Positions 8,701-18,290 are shown, counted from the first letter of the stretch. The stretch is DNA of 64,000 bases from Dyadobacter sp. CY345 (GCF_021502725.1 NZ_JAKFFS010000004.1:558001-622000), one strand, 5' to 3'. Notes: generated from the letters alone by a model not told the origin. Made by a program: numbers and translations.

Positions 8701-8890
8701 AAGCTTTAAAGAGGTTGCTGTCGTCAATCCACGGATTAAGTTTCCGGATTGAAGAAATCAATCTCTTTTTAAATATTACTTCTGAAAGATCGTTTCGCTC
8801 ATCACTTTCCTTTCCGTTTAGGTATTGATACCCTAATCGCTGAAAAAGTTGAATTGCAGGAAGTTCACTGTAAAGGTATTCATCACTCAT
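5723..8890 (-). CDS. hsdR: Type I restriction enzyme, R subunit (HsdR)
   Basis: The 1055-residue motor and nuclease subunit of a Type I restriction enzyme, translocating and cutting unmethylated DNA when bound to HsdM and HsdS. Near the N-terminus is a PD-(D/E)xK nuclease (Asp138, then GIPIAILECKSP with Glu152 and Lys154). The SF2 helicase core follows: Walker A TQGSGKS at 285-291, DEAH at 434-437, the FTGTP motif, and AIARVNRSG as motif VI. The C-terminal third is the helical HsdM-interaction region. All catalytic residues appear intact and there is no frameshift. The gene starts 14 bp after hsdS ends and is the third gene of the hsdM-hsdS-hsdR order. Confidence 0.97.
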   Translation of the reverse strand: MSDEYLYSELPAIQLFQRLGYQYLNGKESDERNDLSEVIFKKRLISSIRKLNPWIDDSNLFKAYDKITTVQGSSLMEINEQIWELIRGASFTLKQEFEGVEEFRTVSYIDYQNPENNDFLVVNQFRYLSRIGNHSIPDLVVYVNGIPIAILECKSPTATTAWDSAYSDLHAYQDLNERLFHYNQICAGIWKVGGRYGAISASQAFYSVFRTPKNEIVEGVTTEQDKLIYNLFQKEKLLDIIRHFVIFEKEEGRTIKKLPRYQQIRATNNTIKKLQEGKGGVVWHTQGSGKSITMAYVTRKLQAPEYGFNNPTVIIMTDRKDLDSQITTTFGNVGLKNVKHAGSVIHLDKLLRNDYGGIITTTIQKFQETNKEATTDEDQTELEEKENVRIEKHIQDKNLIKITKVLENGKWIEREREEVVLEELSQKENLYVLVDEAHRTHYGFLASFMRNALPHAKFIAFTGTPISKEDKSTLGEFYGGEYIDVYTIKESVADGSTVELLYDEGIAKLDIRKTELDAEFEAKFGHEPEEKKDKLKQVALKKYQFSKERVNDIAKHAITHFREKIFPNGHKALFVCDGRPAAIRYKQAFEALKESGFHNFDTKVIVSIGIPKSDHVAKEYYEAIEWNKTHKEDPKPIWIVAPEQVKTATENYKLPFGNENETEKSGKKKYDNTAILIVSDMLLTGYDAPIASCLYLEKPLREHTLLQAIARVNRSGKRKDAGYIMDYNGITNHLLEALKIFSGDIRPDDVLKNINEEFPQLELNHTKLVDFFKPLKVSKEYNRGKFMEEAVNYIDQPDKRDKFKDLLKQFNKSIGIVLPDTRAMVYFNDFKLYNEIKKMARNMYPDDDGFKVSKDESLLLQGLIDEHLKSSGVRNLLQEPISIIDREKFKEEILNVSPATKELKMRNHLKHTIKVNLDKNPDFYKPLAERLEQLIKEHEEGRLSQLSLLAEFEKIQDEIIQSHKESEQKGFVTEQQRAVYSSMKVIYQEDAEDATRTLFDLINGELNIVGWETKGMVINDIENKLVRYLKTKMERSDAKSKAKELVEVLRNNKNA

Positions 8891-8904
8891 AACGGAGGTT
8901 TTAC

Positions 8905-10203
8905 TTAGGCAATTTCGAGTTCAGGTTGAAACACTCTTACCTTTCCAGTAAGTAACTCTTGCATTAATCCTTTTTTTAGTTCTTGGTAATTTTTCTTTTT
9001 TTCTTGAAGAATTTCAATCTTATCATCAATTGTCGATAATGTAATTGCAATTTTCTCCTGCTCTTCTATATTTGGTAAGATAACCTTTATACCATTAATT
9101 GCTTTTAAAACCAACCTTCTAATGGCACTACCAGACGTTAACCCTTCCAACTGTTTGAAGAAAATATCTGATTTCAGAAATTGACACACGTAGTCTGGAA
9201 ACGCAAGTGCTGTATTTAATCTTATTATCGCGATTGAGGATAATAGTACCAAGTTCTGATCACCTTTATAAACAAATGTTTTACCAATGGTACCATCTTT
9301 TGATAAAAGAATATCTTCTCTTTTTGGACTACATCCATTTCTAGCTAATACTTCATACTCTTCCTTAGAAATATGAACACATGTTGAAAGATTGAATTGC
9401 TTAAACCTCATATCTTTCACGGTAGCAATTAGGTATCCTGTGTCTTTTTGTGGAATGGGTGAAAAGTGACTTCCGTCAGTGACTTTGTCGCTTATTGATC
9501 CTAGTTTAACAACCTCCCAACCCTCTGGAATCTCACCCAATACAGAATCCTTAAACTTCGTATGACCAATACCTCGCGTCAGCAGCTTTTGCATTAACCC
9601 TTTTTTGAGTTCACGAGTTTGAGTGATCTGTGCATCAATGACTTCTATCTTTTCATCAACGGTGCTTAGGATGGTTGCGATTTTTTGTTGTTCTGGAAGG
9701 GGTGGAAGAAGAATAATAAACTCTTTAATCTGTCCCTGCGAAATCATTGGAACTGCCGTTGAAGTAGTTATTTTTTCAATCTCTTTTTGAATAATTTCAC
9801 CAGATAATGAATAATAAAGGAACTGGTTACAACAATTGATATTTTTAAGTAATACCATGCTTGGATTGATCGTTGCAGGTTCACTTAATTCTTTAACTAT
9901 TGCAACTTTTCCAAGACTACCTCTTTGCACCATTAGAATATCTCCAATTTCAACCTTGATTTCAGGGGACTCCTCATACTTTTCCCAACTTATATATTCT
10001 GGATCAATAAAATTAAGTTTGTTGTTCTTATTTATATGTTTTGCCCCAATTGTAAGTGCACCATTTCCTTTTTGTACTAGATCACTTTTGGTGTATCCTC
10101 TAAAACCAATCCTTCCTTTTACAGAAGCAATTTGGTTTAACTTAATGGACTGCCATTTTTCAGGAAGCTTTGAAATTTCAATTATTTCAGAATTAACTTT
10201 CAT
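8905..10203 (-). CDS. hsdS: Type I restriction enzyme, specificity subunit (HsdS)
   Basis: The 432-residue DNA-recognition subunit. It has two target-recognition domains, about residues 10-160 and 220-380. Each is followed by a conserved helical spacer: PPLPEQQKIATILSTVDEKI with RELKKGLMQKLLTRG, and IEEQEKIAITLSTIDDKI with QELKKGLMQELLTGK. The near-repeat of the two spacers is the substrate by which hsdS genes exchange half-sites. The domain openings PEKWQSIKLNQIA and PEGWEVVKLGSIS are typical. The start codon overlaps the hsdM stop as ATGA, so translation is coupled. The recognised bipartite sequence cannot be read from the protein. Confidence 0.95.
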   Translation of the reverse strand: MKVNSEIIEISKLPEKWQSIKLNQIASVKGRIGFRGYTKSDLVQKGNGALTIGAKHINKNNKLNFIDPEYISWEKYEESPEIKVEIGDILMVQRGSLGKVAIVKELSEPATINPSMVLLKNINCCNQFLYYSLSGEIIQKEIEKITTSTAVPMISQGQIKEFIILLPPLPEQQKIATILSTVDEKIEVIDAQITQTRELKKGLMQKLLTRGIGHTKFKDSVLGEIPEGWEVVKLGSISDKVTDGSHFSPIPQKDTGYLIATVKDMRFKQFNLSTCVHISKEEYEVLARNGCSPKREDILLSKDGTIGKTFVYKGDQNLVLLSSIAIIRLNTALAFPDYVCQFLKSDIFFKQLEGLTSGSAIRRLVLKAINGIKVILPNIEEQEKIAITLSTIDDKIEILQEKKKNYQELKKGLMQELLTGKVRVFQPELEIA

Positions 10204-11789
10204 AATCCAATTTCTAGTAAATAGTTAAACAATTTTTCATCAATTTCTTTTTCTCTTGCTTCAAGTTCCAGGATCGTATCTTTTACCTGATGCAGATTTA
10301 CTTCCACTTCTGTTTCGCTGGTGTCAATATATCTGCTTATATTCAGGTTATAATCGTTTCCTACAATTTCTTCCAGGTCTACAATCCGTGCATACTTTTC
10401 ATTTGGAATATCTTCAAGGTTGGTCGTCACAAAATGATCGTAGGTAGAAACAATTTTACTAATGTTAAGCTCTATCAACTCATTCTGGTTTTTACCTTCC
10501 TTATACTCATTACTCGCATCAATGATCACCACCTTATTTTTCAGATGTGCATCTTTGCTTTTGTTGATGATCCAGATACTTGCAGGGATACCAGTATTGT
10601 AAAACAAAGCAGAAGGTAATCCTACAATACATTCTATTAAATCAGCTTTTAGAAGTTTCTCACGAATCGCTCCTTCTGTTCCACTTCTAAACAAAGTACC
10701 ATGAGGTAATACAACACCTGCTTTACCATCTTGCTTTAATACTGCAATCATGTGTTGCAAAAATGCAGTATCAGCATATCCACGCGGGGGAATTCCATAC
10801 TGAAATCTCCCATAAGGATCTACAACGGTCTTTTGATAGTTTGGAGTAAGTTTTTTCTCATTTCCATCTTTATCGACTTTTACCTCCTGACTTGTTTCTG
10901 CACTAATCCACCAACCATCCTGAGAAAATGGAGGGTTGGCAATAACCCTGTCAAAAAGCATTAACTCGTTATCCTCATTCTTATGTTTTGGATCATTGAG
11001 AGTATCTCCTTTACGCAAGTCTGCATCATTATAATTGTGCAGCAACATATTCATTTTACCAATGGCCCAGGTACCAAGATTCTTTTCCTGTCCATAAAGT
11101 GAAATGTTGATGTTATTACCAACTTTTCCATCTGGAAGTTCTGCTACATATTTTGCAGATTCAATGAGCATACCACCACTACCACAGGTAGGATCGTAAA
11201 TCTTTTGTTTTGGTTGAGGTTTGATAAGACGTACTATTGTTTGTACGACACCGCGTGGAGAATAAAACTCACCACCTTTTTTACCAGCATCATCTGCAAA
11301 CTGTTTGATCAGGTATTCGTAAGCGTCACCTAATAAATCCGGAGTATATAAATCCTGATTTTTAAGACTGTATTTGTTAAAATGACTTAGTAAGCGTTGA
11401 AGAACTTCATCACTAAGTTTTTCCTTGTCCCCGAATTTGGTAGAAGTAAGTACACCTTCAAGGTTGTTAAGACCTTTGTTATTGTCGCGTTCAATCGCTG
11501 CAAATGCAATGTCCAGAGCAATACCAATATTCTCAGTAAACTTCTTTATTTCATCCCAACGAGCTTCCTGAGGCACTTTAAAGTAAGTTTCATCCTCAGC
11601 ATCTTCACGGGAAATACCATCATGTTCGACGATCGCATCTACCTCTTCAGTATGTACATCATTAACACGTTTCAGGAAAAGTAAACCAAAGATGTAATTC
11701 TTAAAATCGGAGCTATCAATGCTCCCACGTAATATATTAGCAGAATCCCATAACCAGGATTCAAGGGTTTGAAGGTCAAGTTTTGACAT
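10200..11789 (-). CDS. hsdM: Type I restriction enzyme, methyltransferase subunit (HsdM)
   Basis: The 529-residue N6-adenine methyltransferase subunit. I start at the ATG at 11789 (MSKLDLQTLESWLWDSANIL), the usual HsdM opening, rather than at the in-frame TTG at 11819. The N-terminal helical HsdM_N domain (residues 5-140) precedes the catalytic domain with SAM motif DPTCGSGG at 199-206 and catalytic NPPF at 285-288. The C-terminal helices (LEAREKEIDEKLFNYLLEIGL) contact HsdS. It is the promoter-proximal gene of the operon. The 308 bp upstream separate it from the divergent helicase operon and contain border hairpin 4. Confidence 0.97.
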   Translation of the reverse strand: MSKLDLQTLESWLWDSANILRGSIDSSDFKNYIFGLLFLKRVNDVHTEEVDAIVEHDGISREDAEDETYFKVPQEARWDEIKKFTENIGIALDIAFAAIERDNNKGLNNLEGVLTSTKFGDKEKLSDEVLQRLLSHFNKYSLKNQDLYTPDLLGDAYEYLIKQFADDAGKKGGEFYSPRGVVQTIVRLIKPQPKQKIYDPTCGSGGMLIESAKYVAELPDGKVGNNINISLYGQEKNLGTWAIGKMNMLLHNYNDADLRKGDTLNDPKHKNEDNELMLFDRVIANPPFSQDGWWISAETSQEVKVDKDGNEKKLTPNYQKTVVDPYGRFQYGIPPRGYADTAFLQHMIAVLKQDGKAGVVLPHGTLFRSGTEGAIREKLLKADLIECIVGLPSALFYNTGIPASIWIINKSKDAHLKNKVVIIDASNEYKEGKNQNELIELNISKIVSTYDHFVTTNLEDIPNEKYARIVDLEEIVGNDYNLNISRYIDTSETEVEVNLHQVKDTILELEAREKEIDEKLFNYLLEIGL

Positions 11790-12097
11790 TGGAAAATTTG
11801 AGCGGGTACAATTAATCAAAAAAGCGCAAAGATACCGGAAATTACTTTTCGTCCGTGGAGATTTCGGGTTTTAAATTTTAGTAACTACCGTTAACTAAGT
11901 TTACCCAACCAAACCAAGTAGATGTATATAGGGGGATGTTTTGGTTGGGTAGGAAAGTTTAACTTTACAGGTTACATGAATATGTCAATTCGAACAAGTA
12001 ACTTGAAAATCTTATAGGCAGAGGGATGCTTTGCCTTAACTCTATTAGACGACACCAATTTTTAACAATTTTAGAATTATTCCCTGCTTCCTCAACG
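11790..12097. promoter_or_regulatory. Divergent promoter region between hsdM and the helicase operon, with hairpin 4
   Basis: The two defence operons start here in opposite directions. I see no gene. The clear feature is hairpin 4 at 11902-11951. A long frame upstream of the chosen helicase ATG (12026-12097) has no protein-like character. Exact promoters cannot be assigned from sequence. Confidence 0.5.
11902..11951. repeat. Cassette-border hairpin, copy 4
   Basis: TACCCAACCAAA at 11902-11913 pairs with TTTGGTTGGGTA at 11940-11951. Read on the minus strand it gives AACCAAAACA, four bases, then CCTATAT: the same motif order as copies 3 and 5, but inverted. It sits between divergent promoters rather than after a stop codon, which argues against a pure terminator role for the family. 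Confidence 0.85.
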
Positions 12098-15000
12098 ATG
12101 AATAAAAGTAAATACCTCCAAATATTTAATTATCTACTAGAATTTTCGAAGCTTAGAACTACTACAATACGTGATATTGAAAGTTCAGAAAGTAATTATC
12201 CAGAAATCCTATGGCTTGCTGACATACCAAAATATGAAACTTCAGATTGTATAACATTTCCTGATTACGATGCTGATGCAGATTACTGGCTGAAAGTTTC
12301 GAAACCGAGAAATGAACCATTGATTCCAAAGCTTACTATAAAAGATCCTTTAAAAGAATGGGTCGAAGAAGAGACGTTACTTGATGAGATTAAAAAACCT
12401 CAGTTAAAGGTAAGTATTGTTAAAAACGAAGTTACACTACTGCTTGTCGACCATAATGAAATTCAGGAGAAATTTGATGAATACATCGAAAATCAATGGT
12501 TAAGCGATCTTGGAAAGTATAAGCTTGTCCTTGAGGAATATAAAAAGTTAAAAGCGGAGTACGATAAAAAAAATAAAGTCTTCAAACAACTATTCAAAAT
12601 CTACAACAAAGCTCAGCAGTTTGGTGAGGAATTTGAACTAGTAATAGGTGTTGGTTTACTACGGTTTAGAGCAAATAGTGAATCGCCTCAGATTAGCAGA
12701 CATATATTCACTTCGAAGACAGAAATAATATTTGAAACTTCGCAACGCGAGTCTTTTATAAAGGTAGTTTTTGGTACTGATAGTGAGATACAAATTGAAA
12801 CAGATCCTATAATTGACTTACCTGATCAATTTGAATCCTCAGATATAATCGAAGCAGAACAGGCTACTATTGGTTTCATTAACAACAGGAATTTTAGAGA
12901 CAATATATTTGATAAGCAGATGCTTGATGCTATTCAGATATTTGCAGACCGAATAAGTACAGATGGAACAGCAATAGATGATCTTGAAAGACCACGTGAA
13001 GTTGCTATCAAACCCACACTTTACTTTGCTCCTGCGTTAATGCTTCGTAAAAGAAACACAAGAAGTGTTACAGCAGTCTTTGAAAAAATCATTTTAAACC
13101 TAACGAATGCAGATGAATTACTAAATATTCCTTCTCTTAACGATCTGATCGGTGATTCTGATTTAGTTCAATCATTAATGCAATCAGATGAAGAAAAGCA
13201 TGATTCAAATACACTCGGTGCAGGCATTTCAGAAGACAAAACCATTTATTTTCCGAAAAAATACAATGACGAGCAAATTGAAATTGTTGATAAGCTAAGA
13301 AAAAATAGCATGGTTGTAGTTCAGGGACCTCCCGGAACTGGAAAATCACATACAATCGCGAATTTGATTTGTCACCTGTTAGCAAATGGTAAAAAAATAT
13401 TAGTTACTGCTTACAAAAAGAGAGCTCTTGAAGTATTAAAGGAAAAGCTCCCAGGGGACTTTCAAAATCTAGCTGTCAACCTTCTGAGTGGAGATGCAAC
13501 TTCAATACAGGATCTTGAATCGAGTGTAAATGCGATCAACGACAAGATTGCATCAACGACCGATTTAGAGAAATTTAAACGGGAGATACAGTTGCTGTCA
13601 GGGGAGCTAAAAGAAACAAAACAAAAGCTTGCCTTTACGAATCAAGAATACTTAAAGGTTAAGGAGCAAAACACCTGGAAGCATAGACTAAACCAAAATT
13701 ACATAGGTACTTTATCCTTCGTCGCCGAAAAAATTGAGCAAGATTCGCAAGCGTTTTCTTGGTATCAGGATGATTTTTGTGATCTGAATTACAATGTTTT
13801 ACTGAAAGACATTGACAAATTTGTAAAACTCCATGATCACCACAAAATCAAAGATAACTCACCTTTAGATCTTAAATTACCTACCAGAGATAATCTAATA
13901 ACACCAGCAAAAATTAGAGAGTATAAAAAGGTTAGTGACGAATTTCAAAGGAGTGCGCAATCCGGAATAATGCACACAATTGTTTCGAGTAATAATTTGA
14001 AAGAAACGAAAAGCTTTCTGGAAGAATTAAGACAGATTACACTTAAAATTGAAAACCTAAATCTCGTTTTTAAACAAAATATAATAAACGATTTACCAAA
14101 CAGAAAGTCACTTTGGCAGGAAAGAATCTCCAAATCAAAGGAAGTATTATCTCATTTTTCCGATGATCGTTTACTAAGCTTTGATAAAAAATTTGATGTC
14201 AAATATCCTACTGACAAAAGCTGGATCCAATTAAATGGGGATGCGGAAACTTTACTATCACATCTAAAAAGCGGTGGAAGTTTATCAGGGATAATGTTTA
14301 ACATCAAGAAGGCATTGCTTCCAAAAAACATAAAAGAGAAATTATACTTTATTGAACAAGTCACAGTTAATGGAAGTCCATGTGATACCATTGAAGAATT
14401 TGAAAATGTAATAGTTGACATAAGGATTAAACAAGAATTTGAACAGTTAGCTGATTTCTGGAAGGAACCGAACGTTTTGGCAAGTTCAAATTTTGAGAAA
14501 GTAAACTTTTACAATCAATTATTAACAGAATATCACGAGTTGATTACCTGTATTGAAAGTGCTGCAAAATTCAAATTACAAATAGAATCATCTTCTTCAA
14601 TTGTATTACCAAATTTAAACATTTCGCTTATACAACACCTTATAAAGGACGTGGATTACAGCTTGCTAGCGTCCCATTTTAGAGAACAGACTGAAAATAT
14701 AGGCGTCATCCGTAAAGCATTAAGTAGTCCATATTTCCATCCAATTACTGTTGTAATTAGTTCCACGATTAGTTCGTTAGACAGCGAAATTTACGAGCAG
14801 AATCTGCTTGCCCTGGATACACTTCAACGAGAAAAGGACGAATACCAAATTTATAAATCACTAAGAGACAATCTGATTGTCAGTGTTCCTACACTTATAA
14901 AAGAAATTATGGGGAACTCATCAATGGTTCAACACTTGCCAAATCTTGAATCCGCAATTTTATATAAACACGCATGTACTGAACTATCAAAACTCTTGCA

Positions 15001-17296
15001 AATAGACCGTGGAACAATGCTGATTGCAGAATTGAAACAACTGGAAGATCGGGAGGAAAAACTTATATCTAAAATCGGAGCAGACAAAGCATGGTTACAT
15101 GTGCTGGAAGGTCTAAATAGTAATTCCAATTTACGTCGTCATTTGCAAGCTTGGGTACAAGCAGTAAAGAAAATTGGTAAAACCGGTGTGGGGAAAAGAG
15201 CTTTGAAATTCCGCAAAGAAGCTCAAACTCAAATGGAACAATGTCAGGAATCAGTTCCTTGTTGGATTATGCCATTATATAAAGTTGCGGAAACGATAGA
15301 ACCGCGACAAGGTATGTATGACTACGTTATTATAGATGAAGCCAGTCAACTTGGTCCCGATGCTATATTCCTGATGTATATTTCTAAGAATATAATTATC
15401 GTAGGTGATGACAAACAAACCTCCCCTGAGTATGTCGGGGTAGATCCAAATTTGATGACTCCATATATTAAAAAACATTTAGCAGAGATCCCATTTAGTA
15501 CCTTTTACGGAACGGAAACGAGCTTTTTTGATCATGCAAAAATATTCTGTGATGGAATGACTGTTCTCCGTGAGCATTTTAGATGTATGCCAGAAATAAT
15601 AGAATTTTGCAACAAGCATTTTTACGCACCCGAAGGGAAAGGTCTTTATCCATTAAAGCAATATTCCGAAAATAGACTTGAACCACTAATGACCGTTTTC
15701 TGTCAAAGTGGATTTATAGACGGGTCTGGATCAAGTATTACTAATCAATTTGAAGCTGAACAGATTGCCAGTCAGATAGCAAAACTTATTAAAGAAGAAA
15801 AATATAAGAATAAAACGATAGGAGTTATTGCCTTACAAGGGAATAAGCAAGCGTCAGTAATTGATAATCTTATTGTACAAAAAATAGGAGAATTAGAATA
15901 CAAAAAAAGAGATATTGTTTGTGGTAACTCTGCTAGTTTTCAAGGCGACGAAAGGGATATTATGTTTTTAAGTTTAGTTACTGCAACAAATCATTTAAGG
16001 AGAATGCCGTTAACAAAACCGGAAGACGAAAGAAGATTTAACGTTGCTGTAAGTAGAGCAAAGGAACAGATTTGGCTTTTTCATTCAATACAGCTGGACA
16101 ATTTAAGTAATACGGATGATTTAAGATACAAAATCCTTGATCACTTTCAGAACCATCGACCACAAGTAATTCCTTCTCAAAAACTAATAGAAAGAAAATT
16201 AGGTAACCAACCGGAACCGTTTGATAGCTGGTTTGAGGTGGACGTATATAACGATATCGTTGCAAAAGGTTATAAGTCAATTCCTCAGTACGAAGTTGCT
16301 AAGGGAAGGTACAGATTAGACTTGGTGGTTGTTCTGGGAAATGGTAAGAAAATTGCTATCGAATGTGATGGAGATAAATTCCACGCAGCTGAACATCTTC
16401 AAAATGATATGATGCGACAAAAAGTACTTGAAAGAACTGGATGGCAGTTTTTCAGAGTTCGGGGTGGGGAATATTATTCAAATAGGAAGAAAGCAATGGA
16501 ACCACTATGGGATTTGCTTACTCAGAATGATATTTATTCTCAGCCAATTAATTTCACAATTGAACCGGAGATAAACGAAACGGAGCAAGAGAATCTGGAA
16601 TATTCCCTGATGGTCTACTCTGACGAAGTTGTACAAACCTACAATTCCAATGTGACGTTTAAGCAAGGCGATTTATTTGAGTCAAAAGATCAAATCACGA
16701 TTGACTTTTCCGATTCCCAAATCACTTGGGTAAATACATTGGTTAAATCCGCTGACGATGTTTTCAATTGTCCGGAATTATTAGTTTTCTCATCACATCA
16801 AAACGTATACAAGTTTCATAATCAAGGTTATAAAGATCAAACTCAACTTTTCGAACAAATTGATTTTGGACAAGGTGAAGTGCCAATCTATGTCACCGGA
16901 ACACATGATTATTCTGGTTTTCTTTTAGTTGCGTTTGAAAACGGAAAGTCTGCAAAGATTGCTTTTGACGGATATAAGACGGAACAAAACAGAAAAAGAT
17001 TAAGAAACGCTTATAATGCAGAATCTAATTTAATTTTCATCGAACATATTGAAGAGGATATCGATTTGGTGGCAGTAAGTAGTATTAAAAAGTTAATGCT
17101 ATTTAACACTGCAAAAATTAATCCTGTTGACAGTAAAGTTTCTAAGGGTGTTCAGGTTATGATATCCAAAGACAGAAGTACTATGGTGGGAGTTAAAAAG
17201 CTGGATGAAGTACAGTTACAAGATGCGGAATATTACCGTAAAAATGGACTTCTGAGCGCAGTTGGATTTTTCCTTAAACCAGGAGATATAATCTAA
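12098..17296 (+). CDS. Giant SF1 helicase fused to a Vsr/MTES_1575-like nuclease
   Basis: A 1732-residue protein started at the ATG at 12098. Residues 1-400 are a unique N-terminal region with a short charged helical segment near 150. Then come a UPF1/Dna2-type SF1 helicase (COG1112-like): Walker A GPPGTGKS at 410-417, a long helical insert of over 600 residues, DEAS Walker B at 1080-1083, the GDDKQTSP motif, and VAVSRAKEQIW near 1319. Residues about 1376-1480 match a Vsr/DUF559-like nuclease: FDSWFEVDVYNDI, Asp1408 in RYRLDLVVVL, IAIECDGDKFH at 1420-1430, and GWQFFRVRG. About 250 unexplained residues follow. Such helicase-nuclease fusions typify defence islands; target and trigger are unknown. 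First gene of a three-gene operon. Confidence 0.88.
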   Translation: MNKSKYLQIFNYLLEFSKLRTTTIRDIESSESNYPEILWLADIPKYETSDCITFPDYDADADYWLKVSKPRNEPLIPKLTIKDPLKEWVEEETLLDEIKKPQLKVSIVKNEVTLLLVDHNEIQEKFDEYIENQWLSDLGKYKLVLEEYKKLKAEYDKKNKVFKQLFKIYNKAQQFGEEFELVIGVGLLRFRANSESPQISRHIFTSKTEIIFETSQRESFIKVVFGTDSEIQIETDPIIDLPDQFESSDIIEAEQATIGFINNRNFRDNIFDKQMLDAIQIFADRISTDGTAIDDLERPREVAIKPTLYFAPALMLRKRNTRSVTAVFEKIILNLTNADELLNIPSLNDLIGDSDLVQSLMQSDEEKHDSNTLGAGISEDKTIYFPKKYNDEQIEIVDKLRKNSMVVVQGPPGTGKSHTIANLICHLLANGKKILVTAYKKRALEVLKEKLPGDFQNLAVNLLSGDATSIQDLESSVNAINDKIASTTDLEKFKREIQLLSGELKETKQKLAFTNQEYLKVKEQNTWKHRLNQNYIGTLSFVAEKIEQDSQAFSWYQDDFCDLNYNVLLKDIDKFVKLHDHHKIKDNSPLDLKLPTRDNLITPAKIREYKKVSDEFQRSAQSGIMHTIVSSNNLKETKSFLEELRQITLKIENLNLVFKQNIINDLPNRKSLWQERISKSKEVLSHFSDDRLLSFDKKFDVKYPTDKSWIQLNGDAETLLSHLKSGGSLSGIMFNIKKALLPKNIKEKLYFIEQVTVNGSPCDTIEEFENVIVDIRIKQEFEQLADFWKEPNVLASSNFEKVNFYNQLLTEYHELITCIESAAKFKLQIESSSSIVLPNLNISLIQHLIKDVDYSLLASHFREQTENIGVIRKALSSPYFHPITVVISSTISSLDSEIYEQNLLALDTLQREKDEYQIYKSLRDNLIVSVPTLIKEIMGNSSMVQHLPNLESAILYKHACTELSKLLQIDRGTMLIAELKQLEDREEKLISKIGADKAWLHVLEGLNSNSNLRRHLQAWVQAVKKIGKTGVGKRALKFRKEAQTQMEQCQESVPCWIMPLYKVAETIEPRQGMYDYVIIDEASQLGPDAIFLMYISKNIIIVGDDKQTSPEYVGVDPNLMTPYIKKHLAEIPFSTFYGTETSFFDHAKIFCDGMTVLREHFRCMPEIIEFCNKHFYAPEGKGLYPLKQYSENRLEPLMTVFCQSGFIDGSGSSITNQFEAEQIASQIAKLIKEEKYKNKTIGVIALQGNKQASVIDNLIVQKIGELEYKKRDIVCGNSASFQGDERDIMFLSLVTATNHLRRMPLTKPEDERRFNVAVSRAKEQIWLFHSIQLDNLSNTDDLRYKILDHFQNHRPQVIPSQKLIERKLGNQPEPFDSWFEVDVYNDIVAKGYKSIPQYEVAKGRYRLDLVVVLGNGKKIAIECDGDKFHAAEHLQNDMMRQKVLERTGWQFFRVRGGEYYSNRKKAMEPLWDLLTQNDIYSQPINFTIEPEINETEQENLEYSLMVYSDEVVQTYNSNVTFKQGDLFESKDQITIDFSDSQITWVNTLVKSADDVFNCPELLVFSSHQNVYKFHNQGYKDQTQLFEQIDFGQGEVPIYVTGTHDYSGFLLVAFENGKSAKIAFDGYKTEQNRKRLRNAYNAESNLIFIEHIEEDIDLVAVSSIKKLMLFNTAKINPVDSKVSKGVQVMISKDRSTMVGVKKLDEVQLQDAEYYRKNGLLSAVGFFLKPGDII

Positions 17297-17347
17297 TACT
17301 GCCACGCAATAAATATAAATACTCAATATTACTGAATCTTCTCTACC

Positions 17348-18259
17348 ATGAATCTTTGGCGCATAAATTTAAAACCAGCAAACAGAACTGGTTATGATTC
17401 AAGAAAACACTGTTTAGATAATAAGATCGTAGGTATTGGTTGGCCATTAGATGATATAAATGAATCCATATCATCGGAGACTTATGAAACTGCTGGAAAA
17501 ATAAAGTATCCCATGACAACTTCAAGAGGTTGGTCGAATGCATGGAATGCCATTTATTATAAAATGCAGATTAACGATTTGGTATGGACTAGAACAACCG
17601 ATGGAAACTACTTCTTGGGTCGTATTACCAGCGAATGGAGATATGATTATTCGACTGATGCAGTCAATAATGATATCGCTAATATCCGAGATTGCGAGTG
17701 GGTAAAAGTTGGATTAATTGGCAATGTCCCTGGAAAGGTAGTAAGATCTTTTATTCCTGCAAGTACCTTGCAAAGAGTAAATGGCGAAACAGCACTTATT
17801 TATTCACAGCAAATATTTAATGACTTATCAGGTCTAAATGTCTATGAATCGACCTTAAATTTAGATAGAGATATCTTCTCTCTGCTGTCAGCTGACGATT
17901 GTGAAGATATCGTTGGTTTGTACCTTCAAGTAAAATTTGATTATATAATTATTCCAAGCAGCTGTAAAGACGATACACTTGCATACGAATTTGAGTTAAT
18001 TCACCAAACATCTTCTGAAAAAGCTGTTGTCCAAGTCAAGAATGGCAATGTAGATTTAAACCGAGATAGTTACAAAGCTATCGATGCGAAAGTATTCCTG
18101 TTCACGACTAATCAAACATATCTGGGAAGTGACGATGAAAATGTAGTTTGTCTTAGTATAGAAGAAATAAAAGAGTTCATGACCAACTATCAAAATATAC
18201 TTCCCCAAAAGGTTAGATTTTGGGTGGAGAAACTTACTGAGCAACAGACATTCATTTAA
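17348..18259 (+). CDS. PUA/EVE-like reader plus Mrr-like PD-(D/E)xK endonuclease
   Basis: A 303-residue protein, 51 bp after the helicase gene. The N-terminal 130 residues (WRINLKPANRTGYDSRKHCLDNKIVGIGWPL, then NDLVWTRTTDGNYFLGRIT) resemble PUA/EVE-type domains that recognise modified bases; the GIGW and LVWTR strands are typical. The C-terminal half resembles Mrr-type nucleases: DDCEDIVGLYLQVKFDYIIIP, acidic residues Glu214/Glu216 (YEFEL), then VVQVK with Gln229 and Lys231 as the QxK of a PD-(D/E)xK site. By analogy it could cleave DNA with modified bases. Both assignments come from motifs only; no homologue search was possible. Confidence 0.65.
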   Translation: MNLWRINLKPANRTGYDSRKHCLDNKIVGIGWPLDDINESISSETYETAGKIKYPMTTSRGWSNAWNAIYYKMQINDLVWTRTTDGNYFLGRITSEWRYDYSTDAVNNDIANIRDCEWVKVGLIGNVPGKVVRSFIPASTLQRVNGETALIYSQQIFNDLSGLNVYESTLNLDRDIFSLLSADDCEDIVGLYLQVKFDYIIIPSSCKDDTLAYEFELIHQTSSEKAVVQVKNGNVDLNRDSYKAIDAKVFLFTTNQTYLGSDDENVVCLSIEEIKEFMTNYQNILPQKVRFWVEKLTEQQTFI

Positions 18260-18290
18260 TCTGAATTACGCCCTCTTAATTTGTATTAAA

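Noticed and set aside
12026..12097. Upstream extension of the helicase
   Set aside because: The first 24 residues have no helicase-like character and the ATG at 12098 gives a better start.
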